Positions 45,292-52,808 of a DNA stretch of 64,000 bases are shown here, piece after piece. Position 1 is the first letter of the stretch. Each line of letters starts with the position of its first letter. The notes under the pieces are model-generated. The model was not told the origin of the DNA. It ran no database searches and saw nothing but the letters and a program-made list of their open reading frames with translations. Position numbers and translations under genes: made by a program. Origin of the DNA: Paraburkholderia sejongensis (GTDB lineage: Bacteria > Pseudomonadota > Gammaproteobacteria > Burkholderiales > Burkholderiaceae); assembly GCF_020880815.1 (NCBI RefSeq), contig NZ_JAJITD010000013.1, positions 1-64,000 of the forward strand. The letters are read 5' to 3'.

Positions 45292-45303
45292 GTTACCGAT
45301 AAC
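45292..45303. promoter_or_regulatory. GntR/LacI-type operator GTTACCGATAAC upstream of the porin
   Basis: One mismatch from the palindrome GTTACCGGTAAC; about 158 bp upstream of the porin start. It fits the same regulator as the site before the xylonate operon. Confidence 0.5.
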
Positions 45304-45852
45304 TATTGCGCGCCGGACCAAGCCGAAGTAGCACCCCGCTTTGTGACCATTTCGTGATGGTCACAAGCGCCGCAACCCGGTTCGAATCCATGCACCAGGA
45401 CGCGGCGCCGGCGGCACCATCACGATGCGGCGGCGTTTTCTTTGCTGCGAAAAGACGGCCAATTGCAAGCGCGAAATGAGTTCGATGTTGTGAAGATGCA
45501 ACGGCCGTTGGCATCATTTGGGACGGATTGGACTTGACGATCGACACCGGCCTGCGCAGCAGGCGCGAAATTTTGTGTCTATCATCAATGCATACGCAGC
45601 CCCGTTCGCCCGCCACGCCGCCCGCGCGACGTTCCGCCCGAACGCACCGCACTCCCACACTTTCTTCGGGCGACGGCACGACCGCCCTACGCCCCGATCG
45701 ACAGAACCCTTGGCCGCGCGCGTCGCGATACAGCGCGCGCGTCGTGAATGCGATTCTGTCCGACCCACTTCCGCAGCTGCGCACGCAGCCGAACCGGAAG
45801 ACTCGCTGGCCGGCTTGGCCCGCACACCCTGGTATTTGTGCAAGGAGGTATC
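45304..45852. promoter_or_regulatory. Gene-less divergent region with a 9-bp hairpin
   Basis: No gene is supported in about 550 bases; the open frames on both strands translate to arginine-rich non-protein sequence. The one clear structure is a perfect 9-bp inverted repeat, TTGTGACCA (45341-45349) with TGGTCACAA (45358-45366), around an 8-base loop and without T-runs, so more like an operator than a terminator. The promoter of the BON-domain gene must lie near the right end. Confidence 0.45.
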
Positions 45853-46164
45853 GTGAAAACAGTTGTCGCTTCCACACTCGTATTGCTGATGGCGGGCGCA
45901 ATCGCGCCGGCCGCTTATGCGCAGAGCGATACGCAGCTCACTGATAAGCAGCTCGCCCATGACGTACGCGTCGCCGAGGCCCGTAGCGGCGTGGGGATGT
46001 CTCATGTGTTCGTGTTCGCCCATTCCGGCCGGGTCATGCTGATCGGCTGGGTGCCCGAGCTCGAACATGTGTCGCGCGCCGAACGCAGCGCATTGTCGGT
46101 GCCCGGCGTGACCTCGGTGGACAACCGGCTCTCGCCTGACGGCGGCTCGTTGGGCTCGCATTGA
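45853..46164 (+). CDS. Periplasmic single-BON-domain protein
   Basis: A 103-residue exported protein. The GTG at 45853 is chosen because AGGAGG ends five bases before it and a signal peptide follows at once (VKTVVASTLVLLMAGAIAPAAYAQ). The mature part resembles one BON domain: charged helix DKQLAHDVRVAEARSG, strand 'GRVMLIGWVPELEHVSRAERSALSVPGVTSVDNRL'. BON domains attach to phospholipid or peptidoglycan and occur in envelope-stress proteins such as OsmY. It has no obvious link to the sugar genes around it. Confidence 0.78.
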   Translation: MKTVVASTLVLLMAGAIAPAAYAQSDTQLTDKQLAHDVRVAEARSGVGMSHVFVFAHSGRVMLIGWVPELEHVSRAERSALSVPGVTSVDNRLSPDGGSLGSH

Positions 46165-46303
46165 AGCACTCGCATCGAATCAAACTGGATCGCCGCGCGG
46201 ACGACGCTCTAACCGGCCGCGCGCTATCTGTCTCGCGCCACCTGTTATAGCAGTCAGGTAAATCCCGCATGGCGGCTGCGGCGGTCGCCCCGTACCATTC
46301 GCT

Positions 46304-46315
46304 GTTACCGGTAAC
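46304..46315. promoter_or_regulatory. GntR/LacI-type operator GTTACCGGTAAC before the xylanase
   Basis: Identical to the 12-bp palindrome before the xylonate operon, 55 bp upstream of the xylanase start and 14 bp from a second, different operator. Confidence 0.6.
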
Positions 46316-46328
46316 GTTATTTACCGTT

Positions 46329-46342
46329 AGAAAGCGCTTTCA
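46329..46342. promoter_or_regulatory. Operator AGAAAGCGCTTTCA before the xylanase
   Basis: A 13/14 match to the TGAAAGCGCTTTCA sites at 42633 and 43803, 28 bp upstream of the xylanase start. The inner 12 bases are a perfect palindrome (46330-46341). Confidence 0.6.
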
Positions 46343-46370
46343 AAGAACAATCACTTCGGGAGACTACGGG

Positions 46371-47555
46371 ATGCGCACTCGACGTACCTTGCGACGCCTG
46401 CTTCATCTGGCCACGACACTGTGCTGCGCGCTGGGGGCCGCGGGCTGCGCGAACAGCCACGCGCCGCTCGCTCACGACGGCGCGCCGCTGGCGGCGGCGC
46501 CCGCCGAGGCGCTGCCGCCGCTGCGCAGCGTGATGGCCGCGCACTTCAAGGTCGGCGCGGCGATCGAACCCGATTCGCTCGACAGTCCCGCCGACGCCGC
46601 GCTGCTCGCCGCACAGTTTTCGAGCCTGACTGCCGAGAACAAGATGAAGCCCGGCACGATCGGTGTCGGCCCGGGCCAATACGACTTCGCGGCCGCCGAC
46701 AAAATCGTCGCGTTCGCCAACGCGCATGGAATCGCGGTGCGCGGCCATACGCTCGTGTGGCACTTCAAGGCGGGCAACTGGACCGAGGCGCCGGCCTGGT
46801 TCTTCGCCGGCGAGCCCCACGACCCGCAATATCGCGATGTCGTCGCGGCGCGGCTCGAGCGTTATGTGACCGACGTCGTCACGCACTTTCGCGGCCAGCT
46901 GTATGCGTGGGACGTGGTCAACGAAGTGATCAGCGACGAGCCGAACCAGCTCTATCGGGAGGACAGTCCGTGGTACCGCGCGCTCGGCAAGGACTACATC
47001 GCGATCGCGTTTCGCGCCGCGCGCGCGGCCGACCCGAACGTCAAGCTCTATATCAACGAGTACAGCACCGACGATCCGGTCAAGCGCGCAAAGCTGCTCG
47101 CGGTGGTTCGCGAGTTGCGTGCGCAGGGTGTGCCGCTCGACGGCGTCGGACATCAGATGCATATCAGCGTGAACTGGCCGCCGCTGCCGCGCATCAAGCA
47201 GGCCTTCGACGATGTCGCCGCGCTCGGCCTCGACAATCAGGTGACCGAACTGGATGTGAGTCTGTATAGCGACCCGGGCGCCTGCTGGAGCGATCCGTAT
47301 GCGTGTCTGCCCGATGTCGGCCAGCCGGTGCCGAACGATCTGCAGCGCGCGCAGGCTGACAGATATCGCGCGGTGTTTGCGCTGTTCGAGCAGGAGCCGA
47401 GCATCAAGGCGGTGACGTTCTGGGGCTATTCGGACAAGCACACGTGGCTGACGTCGACGCCGGTCGCGCGCACCAATCTGCCGCTGCCGTTCGATGCGAG
47501 TTTGCAGCCGAAAGCAGCGCTGTGGGCCGTGGTGGAGCCGTCTTACCAGCCGTGA
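46371..47555 (+). CDS. Secreted endo-1,4-beta-xylanase, glycoside hydrolase family 10
   Basis: A 394-residue exported xylanase cutting the xylan backbone. The ATG at 46371 follows GGGAG and opens a signal peptide ending LGAAGC, which looks like a lipobox with C26, so it may be an outer-membrane lipoprotein. The GH10 barrel is complete: GAAIEPDSL, FSSLTAENKMKPGTI, acid/base E185 in WDVVNEV, NEYSTDD, GVGHQMHI, nucleophile E293 in VTELDVSL, and the late Trp motif VTFWGYSDKHTW. Two different LacI-type operators stand just upstream, suggesting control by both the pentonate-responsive and the oligosaccharide-responsive repressor. Product oligosaccharides would feed the porin, ABC importers and GH3 enzyme. 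Confidence 0.92.
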   Translation: MRTRRTLRRLLHLATTLCCALGAAGCANSHAPLAHDGAPLAAAPAEALPPLRSVMAAHFKVGAAIEPDSLDSPADAALLAAQFSSLTAENKMKPGTIGVGPGQYDFAAADKIVAFANAHGIAVRGHTLVWHFKAGNWTEAPAWFFAGEPHDPQYRDVVAARLERYVTDVVTHFRGQLYAWDVVNEVISDEPNQLYREDSPWYRALGKDYIAIAFRAARAADPNVKLYINEYSTDDPVKRAKLLAVVRELRAQGVPLDGVGHQMHISVNWPPLPRIKQAFDDVAALGLDNQVTELDVSLYSDPGACWSDPYACLPDVGQPVPNDLQRAQADRYRAVFALFEQEPSIKAVTFWGYSDKHTWLTSTPVARTNLPLPFDASLQPKAALWAVVEPSYQP

Positions 47556-47593
47556 CGCGGTGCCCGCTCGACGAGATTCATGCGCCGCAAAGC

Positions 47594-47623
47594 AGATGGC
47601 CCGCGCCGAAGCGCGGGCCATCT
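47594..47623. terminator. Hairpin between convergent xylanase and hydrolase genes
   Basis: A perfect 13-bp GC-rich stem (47594-47606 with 47611-47623) closed by a CGAA tetraloop, between two genes that converge. No T-run follows on either strand, so termination efficiency is uncertain, but the position fits a bidirectional terminator. Confidence 0.6.
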
Positions 47624-47685
47624 CGTGAGGTTGGCCGGCCGGCTGCGCGAAGGCGCGAACCCGGGCCGGTTACATCATCGCCGTA

Positions 47686-49251
47686 TCACGGCTCGTCGGA
47701 CCCGGCCTCCTCGAGTTCATTGAGTTGCGTGGCGAAATCGTCCGGCTGACCGTCCGCGGTTTCGTGCGTGCGCGGCGGCGACTTGACGACCGGCCCCGGC
47801 ATCTTGCCGATCCCTTCGTCGATACGTTGCAGCAGATACGGGTAGAACGGATTCGATGCGATGCGGAACATCGTGTCGAGTGTCAGGATCAGCGTGCCGC
47901 GCTCGCCACGCGGTGCGAGCGTGCCGAGGTTCTCGTTGAAGTTCTCCGAGTCGTCCGGCGCTATGCCGTACAACGCGTCGGTGACCGGGAACGGAATCGC
48001 GACGTGCGACAACGAGAAGATGTCCTGCGGATAATCGATGTCCAACGGCCGCACGCGCGTTTGCACTTCGTCGGCATACACGCTGCGCTCGACCATATGC
48101 GCGGAATCCGGCGACACGTTCGCGATCACCGTGGTCCGATAGTTTTGCGGACCGATGCGCAGCAGGCGCGACAGTGCGGTGTACGAAGCAACTCGCAGGA
48201 AGGTCCGGAAGCGCACGCTGCGATTCAGGTCGAACAGCACGACTTCGCTGCCGTTCTCGGGCAGCTTGTCATATAGCGATGACATCACCGCCGGCGTGCT
48301 GACCGTGAAATCGGTCACCGACTGGAACGTCAGAATTGGCGGCAACGTATCGAGCCGGTTCTCGCGCTCGAGCCGCCCAATCTGCTCCTGAATCACGGCC
48401 GTCAACAGATACGATTGACGCGCGCCGTTGACCGGAAACGAGTTGTACTTGAACGGGTTGAACTCGGGCACGATGCCGAGCCAGGCGGCCCGCGCGAACT
48501 TCGGCAAGATCGCCGGCAAACCGGCGAGGCGGGCAAAGCGAGCGTAACGCGTGACGCCGATCATCGGCGAAATCAGCACGACGCGCGTGGGTCGCGACAG
48601 CGCGGGATTTTCGATCGCGTCGAGTGCGTATTGCAGCGCGAGCGCTCCGCCGTTCGAAAAACCGACCAGTTCGAGCGGCTTGTCCGGACCGACGCGACGC
48701 CGCGCCTCACGTACCGCGAGCCGGGTGGCGGCGGTCCATTCCTGCCAGCGAACATCGGCGAGACCGGCCGGCACCGTGCCGTGTCCCGGCAAGCGGATAC
48801 CGATCGCGACGAAACCGCGGTCGCGATAACGGCGTGCGATATGCCGCAGACTGTACGGCGAATCGGTCATCCCGTGCAGCAGGATCACCGCGCCGACCGG
48901 CGGGCCCGACGGTTCGAGAATGTACGAACGGTTCCAGTTGTCGGCGAATTGCTCCGGATAGATCGGCGAGCCCTTGTAATAGCGGTTCGCCGGAATGCGC
49001 TCGGACGGCCGGATCTTTTCGACGACGTTGACGCGCACGTCGTCGAAGATCCGGTTCTCCACCTTGATATACGCATTCCAGTCGGCGGTATTCAGTTCGT
49101 CGACGCTCATTTCGCGCGGCACATAGGTGTGCCAGACCGACAGTTCCGGTCCGCGTTGCGAATACCATGCACGCAGTGCGAATGCGATCACCGCCAGCAG
49201 GATCACCACCACAGTGCTTATCTTTATTACCTTCCACGACGTGCGTAGCAT
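47686..49251 (-). CDS. Membrane-anchored alpha/beta hydrolase
   Basis: A 521-residue protein with one N-terminal membrane helix (about residues 9-28, ISTVVVILLAVIAFAL) and a large, probably periplasmic, catalytic domain. The alpha/beta hydrolase core shows ILLHGMTDSPYSLRH, IRLPGHGTVP and the elbow GFSNGG (Ser nucleophile). The late region contains the acid and His candidates (SDFTV-like VTDFTVSTP, and SLSHVAIPF). It is larger than usual lipases of this fold because of inserted segments and an acidic Pro/Glu-rich tail. Substrate unknown. It is a single-gene unit ending at a hairpin shared with the xylanase. Confidence 0.8.
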   Translation of the reverse strand: MLRTSWKVIKISTVVVILLAVIAFALRAWYSQRGPELSVWHTYVPREMSVDELNTADWNAYIKVENRIFDDVRVNVVEKIRPSERIPANRYYKGSPIYPEQFADNWNRSYILEPSGPPVGAVILLHGMTDSPYSLRHIARRYRDRGFVAIGIRLPGHGTVPAGLADVRWQEWTAATRLAVREARRRVGPDKPLELVGFSNGGALALQYALDAIENPALSRPTRVVLISPMIGVTRYARFARLAGLPAILPKFARAAWLGIVPEFNPFKYNSFPVNGARQSYLLTAVIQEQIGRLERENRLDTLPPILTFQSVTDFTVSTPAVMSSLYDKLPENGSEVVLFDLNRSVRFRTFLRVASYTALSRLLRIGPQNYRTTVIANVSPDSAHMVERSVYADEVQTRVRPLDIDYPQDIFSLSHVAIPFPVTDALYGIAPDDSENFNENLGTLAPRGERGTLILTLDTMFRIASNPFYPYLLQRIDEGIGKMPGPVVKSPPRTHETADGQPDDFATQLNELEEAGSDEP

Positions 49252-49418
49252 TCCGGCTCTCTTGATGAAGGTTGCACCGCGCGCGGACGGTTCGCTGCGA
49301 GCGCGCTGATGCCGTCGTCACGACGGCTTCCGGTGCGGATATCCTAAGGTCTTTTAAGCATCGATTCAAACCCGCTCACGCGAGCGTCGCATGAGCGGAT
49401 GTCGCGCGGTAAACGGCA

Positions 49419-49452
49419 AGGCCGGAGCGCGACACACGTCCCGCCCCGGCCT
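49419..49452 (-). terminator. Hairpin behind the glycine-zipper gene
   Basis: AGGCCGG (49419-49425) pairs with CCGGCCT (49446-49452), extended inward by GCG/CGC and GAC/GTC with single mismatches. It lies just past the stop of the small envelope gene; only a weak T-rich stretch follows. Confidence 0.45.
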
Positions 49453-49503
49453 GCTTACGAACGAATAACTAACGCGCGCTACGGTTCGCGCGACAGTTCG
49501 CGC

Positions 49504-49719
49504 TCAACGGCCGCGGATATTGCCGGCCACCCCGCCCGCCGCGCCGCCGATGATCGCGCCGGTCCACACGTCGCCGCCCGAAATGGCCGCGATACCCGCG
49601 CCGGCGCCCGCGCCGAGTGCCGCGCCGCCCACCGTGTTCTGGGTCCGCGGGCTCATGTCCGCGCAACCGACCATCGCAGCCAGCGTCGCAATGCTGACGA
49701 TCCATCCAAGTCGTTTCAT
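49504..49719 (-). CDS. Glycine-zipper lipoprotein
   Basis: A 71-residue envelope protein. AAGGAG precedes the ATG; a signal peptide leads to a probable lipobox Cys (LAAMVGC, C19). The remainder is an alternating Gly/Ala hairpin (NTVGGAALGAGAGAGIAAISGG then GAIIGGAAGGVAG), the two-helix glycine-zipper pattern found in many small outer-membrane lipoproteins such as YMGG and SlyB-like proteins. It is 11 bp after the preceding secreted-protein gene, so the two form an operon. Likely an envelope-stability protein; exact role unknown. Confidence 0.82.
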   Translation of the reverse strand: MKRLGWIVSIATLAAMVGCADMSPRTQNTVGGAALGAGAGAGIAAISGGDVWTGAIIGGAAGGVAGNIRGR

Positions 49720-49730
49720 GATCGGGCTCC

Positions 49731-50108
49731 TTATGGGTTTTTCTTCAGGCCGGGCACGACCATCTGGAACCAGAGGGTTTCGATCACCGGATGCTGGATC
49801 ATCGTGGGATTGGCCGTGTAATAGCTGTCGAGCCCCTGACGCACGCTGTCGAGCGACTGGCCCTGCATGCCCTTGCCGAAGCGTTGCGCGATGTCGTTGC
49901 TGCTCGCCGAATTACCGGCATACGCGCGCTCGATGTCGATCACATTCGCGATACCGACGAGATACGCTTTCTTCGCGTCGTCCGACGAGGCCATCCATTG
50001 CTGACCTGTGACAATTGGAATGTTTTCCGCGCGCGCAACATTGCCCACCATTGCGAGCGACACGAAAGTCAGAGATAACAGCGTTCGCCATTGTGGTTTG
50101 ATTGCCAT
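49731..50108 (-). CDS. Secreted protein of unknown function
   Basis: A 125-residue exported protein. The ATG at 50108 follows TGGAG and begins a Sec signal (WRTLLSLTFVSLAMVGNVARA, cleavage before ENIPIV). The mature ~100 residues are helical and contain TGQQWMASSDDAKKAYLVGIANVIDIERAY, a layout loosely reminiscent of periplasmic Rap1a/Tai-type proteins but without their conserved cysteines, so I make no family call. It is co-directional with the glycine-zipper lipoprotein 11 bp downstream and is the first gene of that pair. Confidence 0.65.
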   Translation of the reverse strand: MAIKPQWRTLLSLTFVSLAMVGNVARAENIPIVTGQQWMASSDDAKKAYLVGIANVIDIERAYAGNSASSNDIAQRFGKGMQGQSLDSVRQGLDSYYTANPTMIQHPVIETLWFQMVVPGLKKNP

Positions 50109-50711
50109 TACAGACTCCAGTGAAGTGATGTTCTCCAGCGGCCTGCCGCCGAGCGTATCCGGCGGCGCAGATCGGGTTATTTGAAAGAATGGTGTGGGGT
50201 TCGTCGCGTCTCCTTTCGGGTTCACCGGACGCTTTGAAGTCTACCGCGTTTCACGCGATTTCCAAGTCTATTTAAAGGTGGCGCACCCAAATAGCGGATT
50301 GAATCGCGGACCTGTCGGGCAGCTTGTTTTGACGCGTCCGAATAACCGTTGATTGGCATTAGTTGACATTTTATTTATTCGTTGTTCGCACATTTTCTTC
50401 GATAGTAATGCAGATCAATGGTCAATCCCGGCAATTGCGGGTGATTGCGGACGGCACTCGCTCGCGGGCCGCCGACACTCGCTGGATGCTGATCTGGCTG
50501 CGCAGCAGCGACTTGGGTACGATTTGCGGGCTTGACCGTTAGTTGCGCGGTTGGTGCGGGCCCACACGCGCCGTGCAGATCTGTTGAGCCCGTTCAGGCT
50601 GCGTGATTTACAGTCGTTAGCTTGTAAATGCGAAATACAGTGTATAGACTGTATCTGGTATTTACAGGCTTTAGACTGTTACGCCGCCTCGCCCCCGACC
50701 GGAGACCGTCC
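50109..50711. promoter_or_regulatory. Divergent gene-less region before hipBA
   Basis: About 600 bases without a supported gene. The left part must carry the promoter of the secreted-protein/glycine-zipper pair. The right part (50600-50680) is AT-rich and carries the HipB operators listed separately. Between them nothing stands out. Confidence 0.4.
50606..50654. promoter_or_regulatory. Operators of the hipBA promoter
   Basis: Two inverted repeats: ATTTACA (50606-50612) with TGTAAAT (50623-50629), and ATACAGT (50635-50641) with ACTGTAT (50648-50654). A further TTTACAG-like half-site follows near 50661. They lie 60-105 bp before the hipB start, where HipB-type antitoxins autoregulate. Confidence 0.6.
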
Positions 50712-51203
50712 GTGGACTACGCGATCATCACGCTGAACCAGTTGCGGCCCATCCTGCAAGGCTTCAGGAAAACCGCTGGCCTCACTCAGGCCGCGATGGC
50801 CGCACGCCTTGGCGTGACCCAGCAAACCTACGCGCAACTCGAAGCCAATCCGGCCGCCGTCAGCGTCGAGCGGCTTTTCAAGGTGTTGCGAATTCTGCGG
50901 GTCGATCTGAAGCTCTCGCAGACGGGCGCCGCAGACCACCAACCCGCCGCGCCAACGCGCACGCCGGCCGCCAAACGCGCACCAGAGGCCAGCGGCGGCA
51001 GCGGCGCCGGACCGGCCACGCGCGCGGCGCGCAAGCAGCCGGGCCCCGCGAAGACTCCGGCGCAGGCGCGCGGCACGGCCGCGGCGGAGCGCTCCCCGGG
51101 CCCGGCCACCGCCGCGCGCGACACCGGCGGCGCGCGCGCGGTCGCAACGAACCGGCCGGCACGCGCGGCGGCCGGCAGCGGCAAAAAGCGCGAGGAGTGG
51201 TAA
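50712..51203 (+). CDS. hipB: HipB-like antitoxin (XRE-family HTH) with long Ala/Pro-rich tail
   Basis: A 163-residue DNA-binding antitoxin. The GTG at 50712 is preferred (GGAG eight bases upstream), giving MDYAIITLNQLRPILQGF. The HTH KTAGLTQAAMAARLGVTQQTYAQLEANP is classical XRE/HipB, ending ILRVDLKLS. After residue ~75 comes an ~85-residue low-complexity tail of Ala, Pro, Arg, Gly and Lys, absent from compact HipB proteins. It may be disordered and may bind HipA or nucleic acid, or be degradation-prone. The gene ends two bases before the hipA start, and its promoter carries clear inverted repeats. Confidence 0.85.
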   Translation: MDYAIITLNQLRPILQGFRKTAGLTQAAMAARLGVTQQTYAQLEANPAAVSVERLFKVLRILRVDLKLSQTGAADHQPAAPTRTPAAKRAPEASGGSGAGPATRAARKQPGPAKTPAQARGTAAAERSPGPATAARDTGGARAVATNRPARAAAGSGKKREEW

Positions 51204-51205
51204 GC

Positions 51206-52531
51206 ATGGCGCGCAGCACCTCGTCCCGTCTTAACCTGTGGATGAACGGCCTGCCGGTCGGCTATTGGGACACGACCCGCGGCGGCGAGCGTCTGACCTA
51301 TCTCGACGCGTGGCTCGACGATCCGCAGGGCCGTCCGCTGTCGCTGTCGCTGCCGTTTACGCCCGGCAATCAGCCGTACCGCGGCCAGCTCGTCGCCGAC
51401 TATTTCGACAATCTGCTGCCCGATAGCGAACCGATCCGGCGCCGCATCGCGGCCCGCTTCCGAATCGGCAGCACCGCGCCGTTTCCGTTGCTCAGCGCGC
51501 TCGGCCGCGACTGCGTGGGCGCGCTGCAGATGCTGCCGCCGGACGAAGCGCCGGCCGACCTCACCAGCATCCGCGGCCGCGAACTGAGCGACGCCGAGAT
51601 CGGCGCGCTGCTGCGCGGCACCACCTCGAGTGCGCCGCTCGGGCAACACGATCCGCTCGAGGACCTGCGGTTATCGATCGCCGGCGCGCAGGAAAAAACC
51701 GCGTTGCTGCGGCATCGCGAGCGCTGGCTATTGCCCGAAGGCAGCACCCCGACCACTCATATCTTCAAGCTGCCGCTCGGGCTCGTCGGCAACATGCGGG
51801 CCGACATGCGCACGTCGGTGGAAAACGAATGGCTCTGCTCGCAGATCGTCGCCGCGTATGGGCTGCCGGTCGCGCGCTGCGAAATCGCTCAGTTCGACGA
51901 ACAGAAAGTGCTGATCGTCGAGCGCTTCGATCGGCGTCTTTCGCGCGACGCATCGTGGATCGTGCGACTGCCGCAGGAGGACATGTGCCAGGCCACCGGC
52001 CGCTCGGCGCTGCATAAATACGAGTCCGACGGCGGCCCCGGCATCGAAACGATCATGGCGATCCTCGCGGGGTCCGCGCGGACCGAGACCGACCGGCGCA
52101 ACTTTTTCGCCGCGCAACTGGTTTTCTGGCTACTCGCCGCGACCGACGGCCACGCGAAAAACTTCAGCATCGCGCACCTGCCCGGCAATCGCTACGAAGC
52201 CACGCCGCTGTACGACGTGCTGTCCGCGCATCCGATCATCGGCAGCGGCGCGGGTCGGCTGGCGCCGCAGAAAGTGAAACTGGCGATGGCGGTCCGCGGC
52301 AGGAACGTCCACTACCTGCTCAATCAGATTCAGCGCCGCCATTGGATCGCCGAAGGACAACGCGCCGGCTTTTCCGCGGCCGCCGTCGACGCGCTGATCG
52401 ACGAACTGAGTTCGCAGACCGAAGCCGTGATCGAACAGGTGGCGTCGCGCTTGCCCGGCGATTTTCCGATGGATGTGGCCGATGCGGTATTCGGCGGAAT
52501 GCGCCGTCTGAACGAAAAGCTCGCGCGGTAG
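51206..52531 (+). CDS. hipA: HipA-like serine/threonine kinase toxin
   Basis: A 441-residue kinase toxin of a type II pair; in E. coli HipA phosphorylates glutamyl-tRNA synthetase and causes dormancy. The ATG at 51206 follows GAGGAG. The N-terminal subdomain (LNLWMNGLPVGYW, LPFTPGNQPYRG, YFDNLLPDSEPIR) and kinase core are intact: LSIAGAQEKTALL with phosphorylation-loop residues, ERFDRRL, and catalytic Asp in LLAATDGHAKNFSI followed by YDVLSAHP. It has the length of full HipA proteins and no sign of truncation. Confidence 0.9.
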   Translation: MARSTSSRLNLWMNGLPVGYWDTTRGGERLTYLDAWLDDPQGRPLSLSLPFTPGNQPYRGQLVADYFDNLLPDSEPIRRRIAARFRIGSTAPFPLLSALGRDCVGALQMLPPDEAPADLTSIRGRELSDAEIGALLRGTTSSAPLGQHDPLEDLRLSIAGAQEKTALLRHRERWLLPEGSTPTTHIFKLPLGLVGNMRADMRTSVENEWLCSQIVAAYGLPVARCEIAQFDEQKVLIVERFDRRLSRDASWIVRLPQEDMCQATGRSALHKYESDGGPGIETIMAILAGSARTETDRRNFFAAQLVFWLLAATDGHAKNFSIAHLPGNRYEATPLYDVLSAHPIIGSGAGRLAPQKVKLAMAVRGRNVHYLLNQIQRRHWIAEGQRAGFSAAAVDALIDELSSQTEAVIEQVASRLPGDFPMDVADAVFGGMRRLNEKLAR

Positions 52532-52808
52532 CCGGCGGCGGACAAGCACTTGGGGCACAACGGGCGCGCTCTGCGGGTGTGGTATGAAGAATAGGACTGC
52601 GCGTTTCGCGGCTGGCGGCGACCCGATAGTTGGATCCGGCCTGGCCAGCATCCGACCGGCGCGCTGTTATCGCGTAGATGTCACTGAAAAGTTGACGATG
52701 AAAATGTTAAGTAAATTTTGTCAATGAACGTAAGCAATTAAAATATATCCGCGGCGAATGGCTTATGCTGATTCTCCATCGCGATAAGCACCTATTTCTT
52801 ACAACAAA

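Noticed and set aside
45379..45397. GGTTCGAATCC followed by ATGCACCA looks like the T-loop and CCA end of a tRNA
   Set aside because: The T-stem does not pair properly and there are too few bases for an acceptor strand before CCA; no cloverleaf can be drawn upstream. Probably coincidence or at most a tiny relic.
45293..45901. A 200-codon minus-strand frame beside the porin
   Set aside because: It runs through the well-supported start of the BON-domain gene and has a gene-unlike composition.
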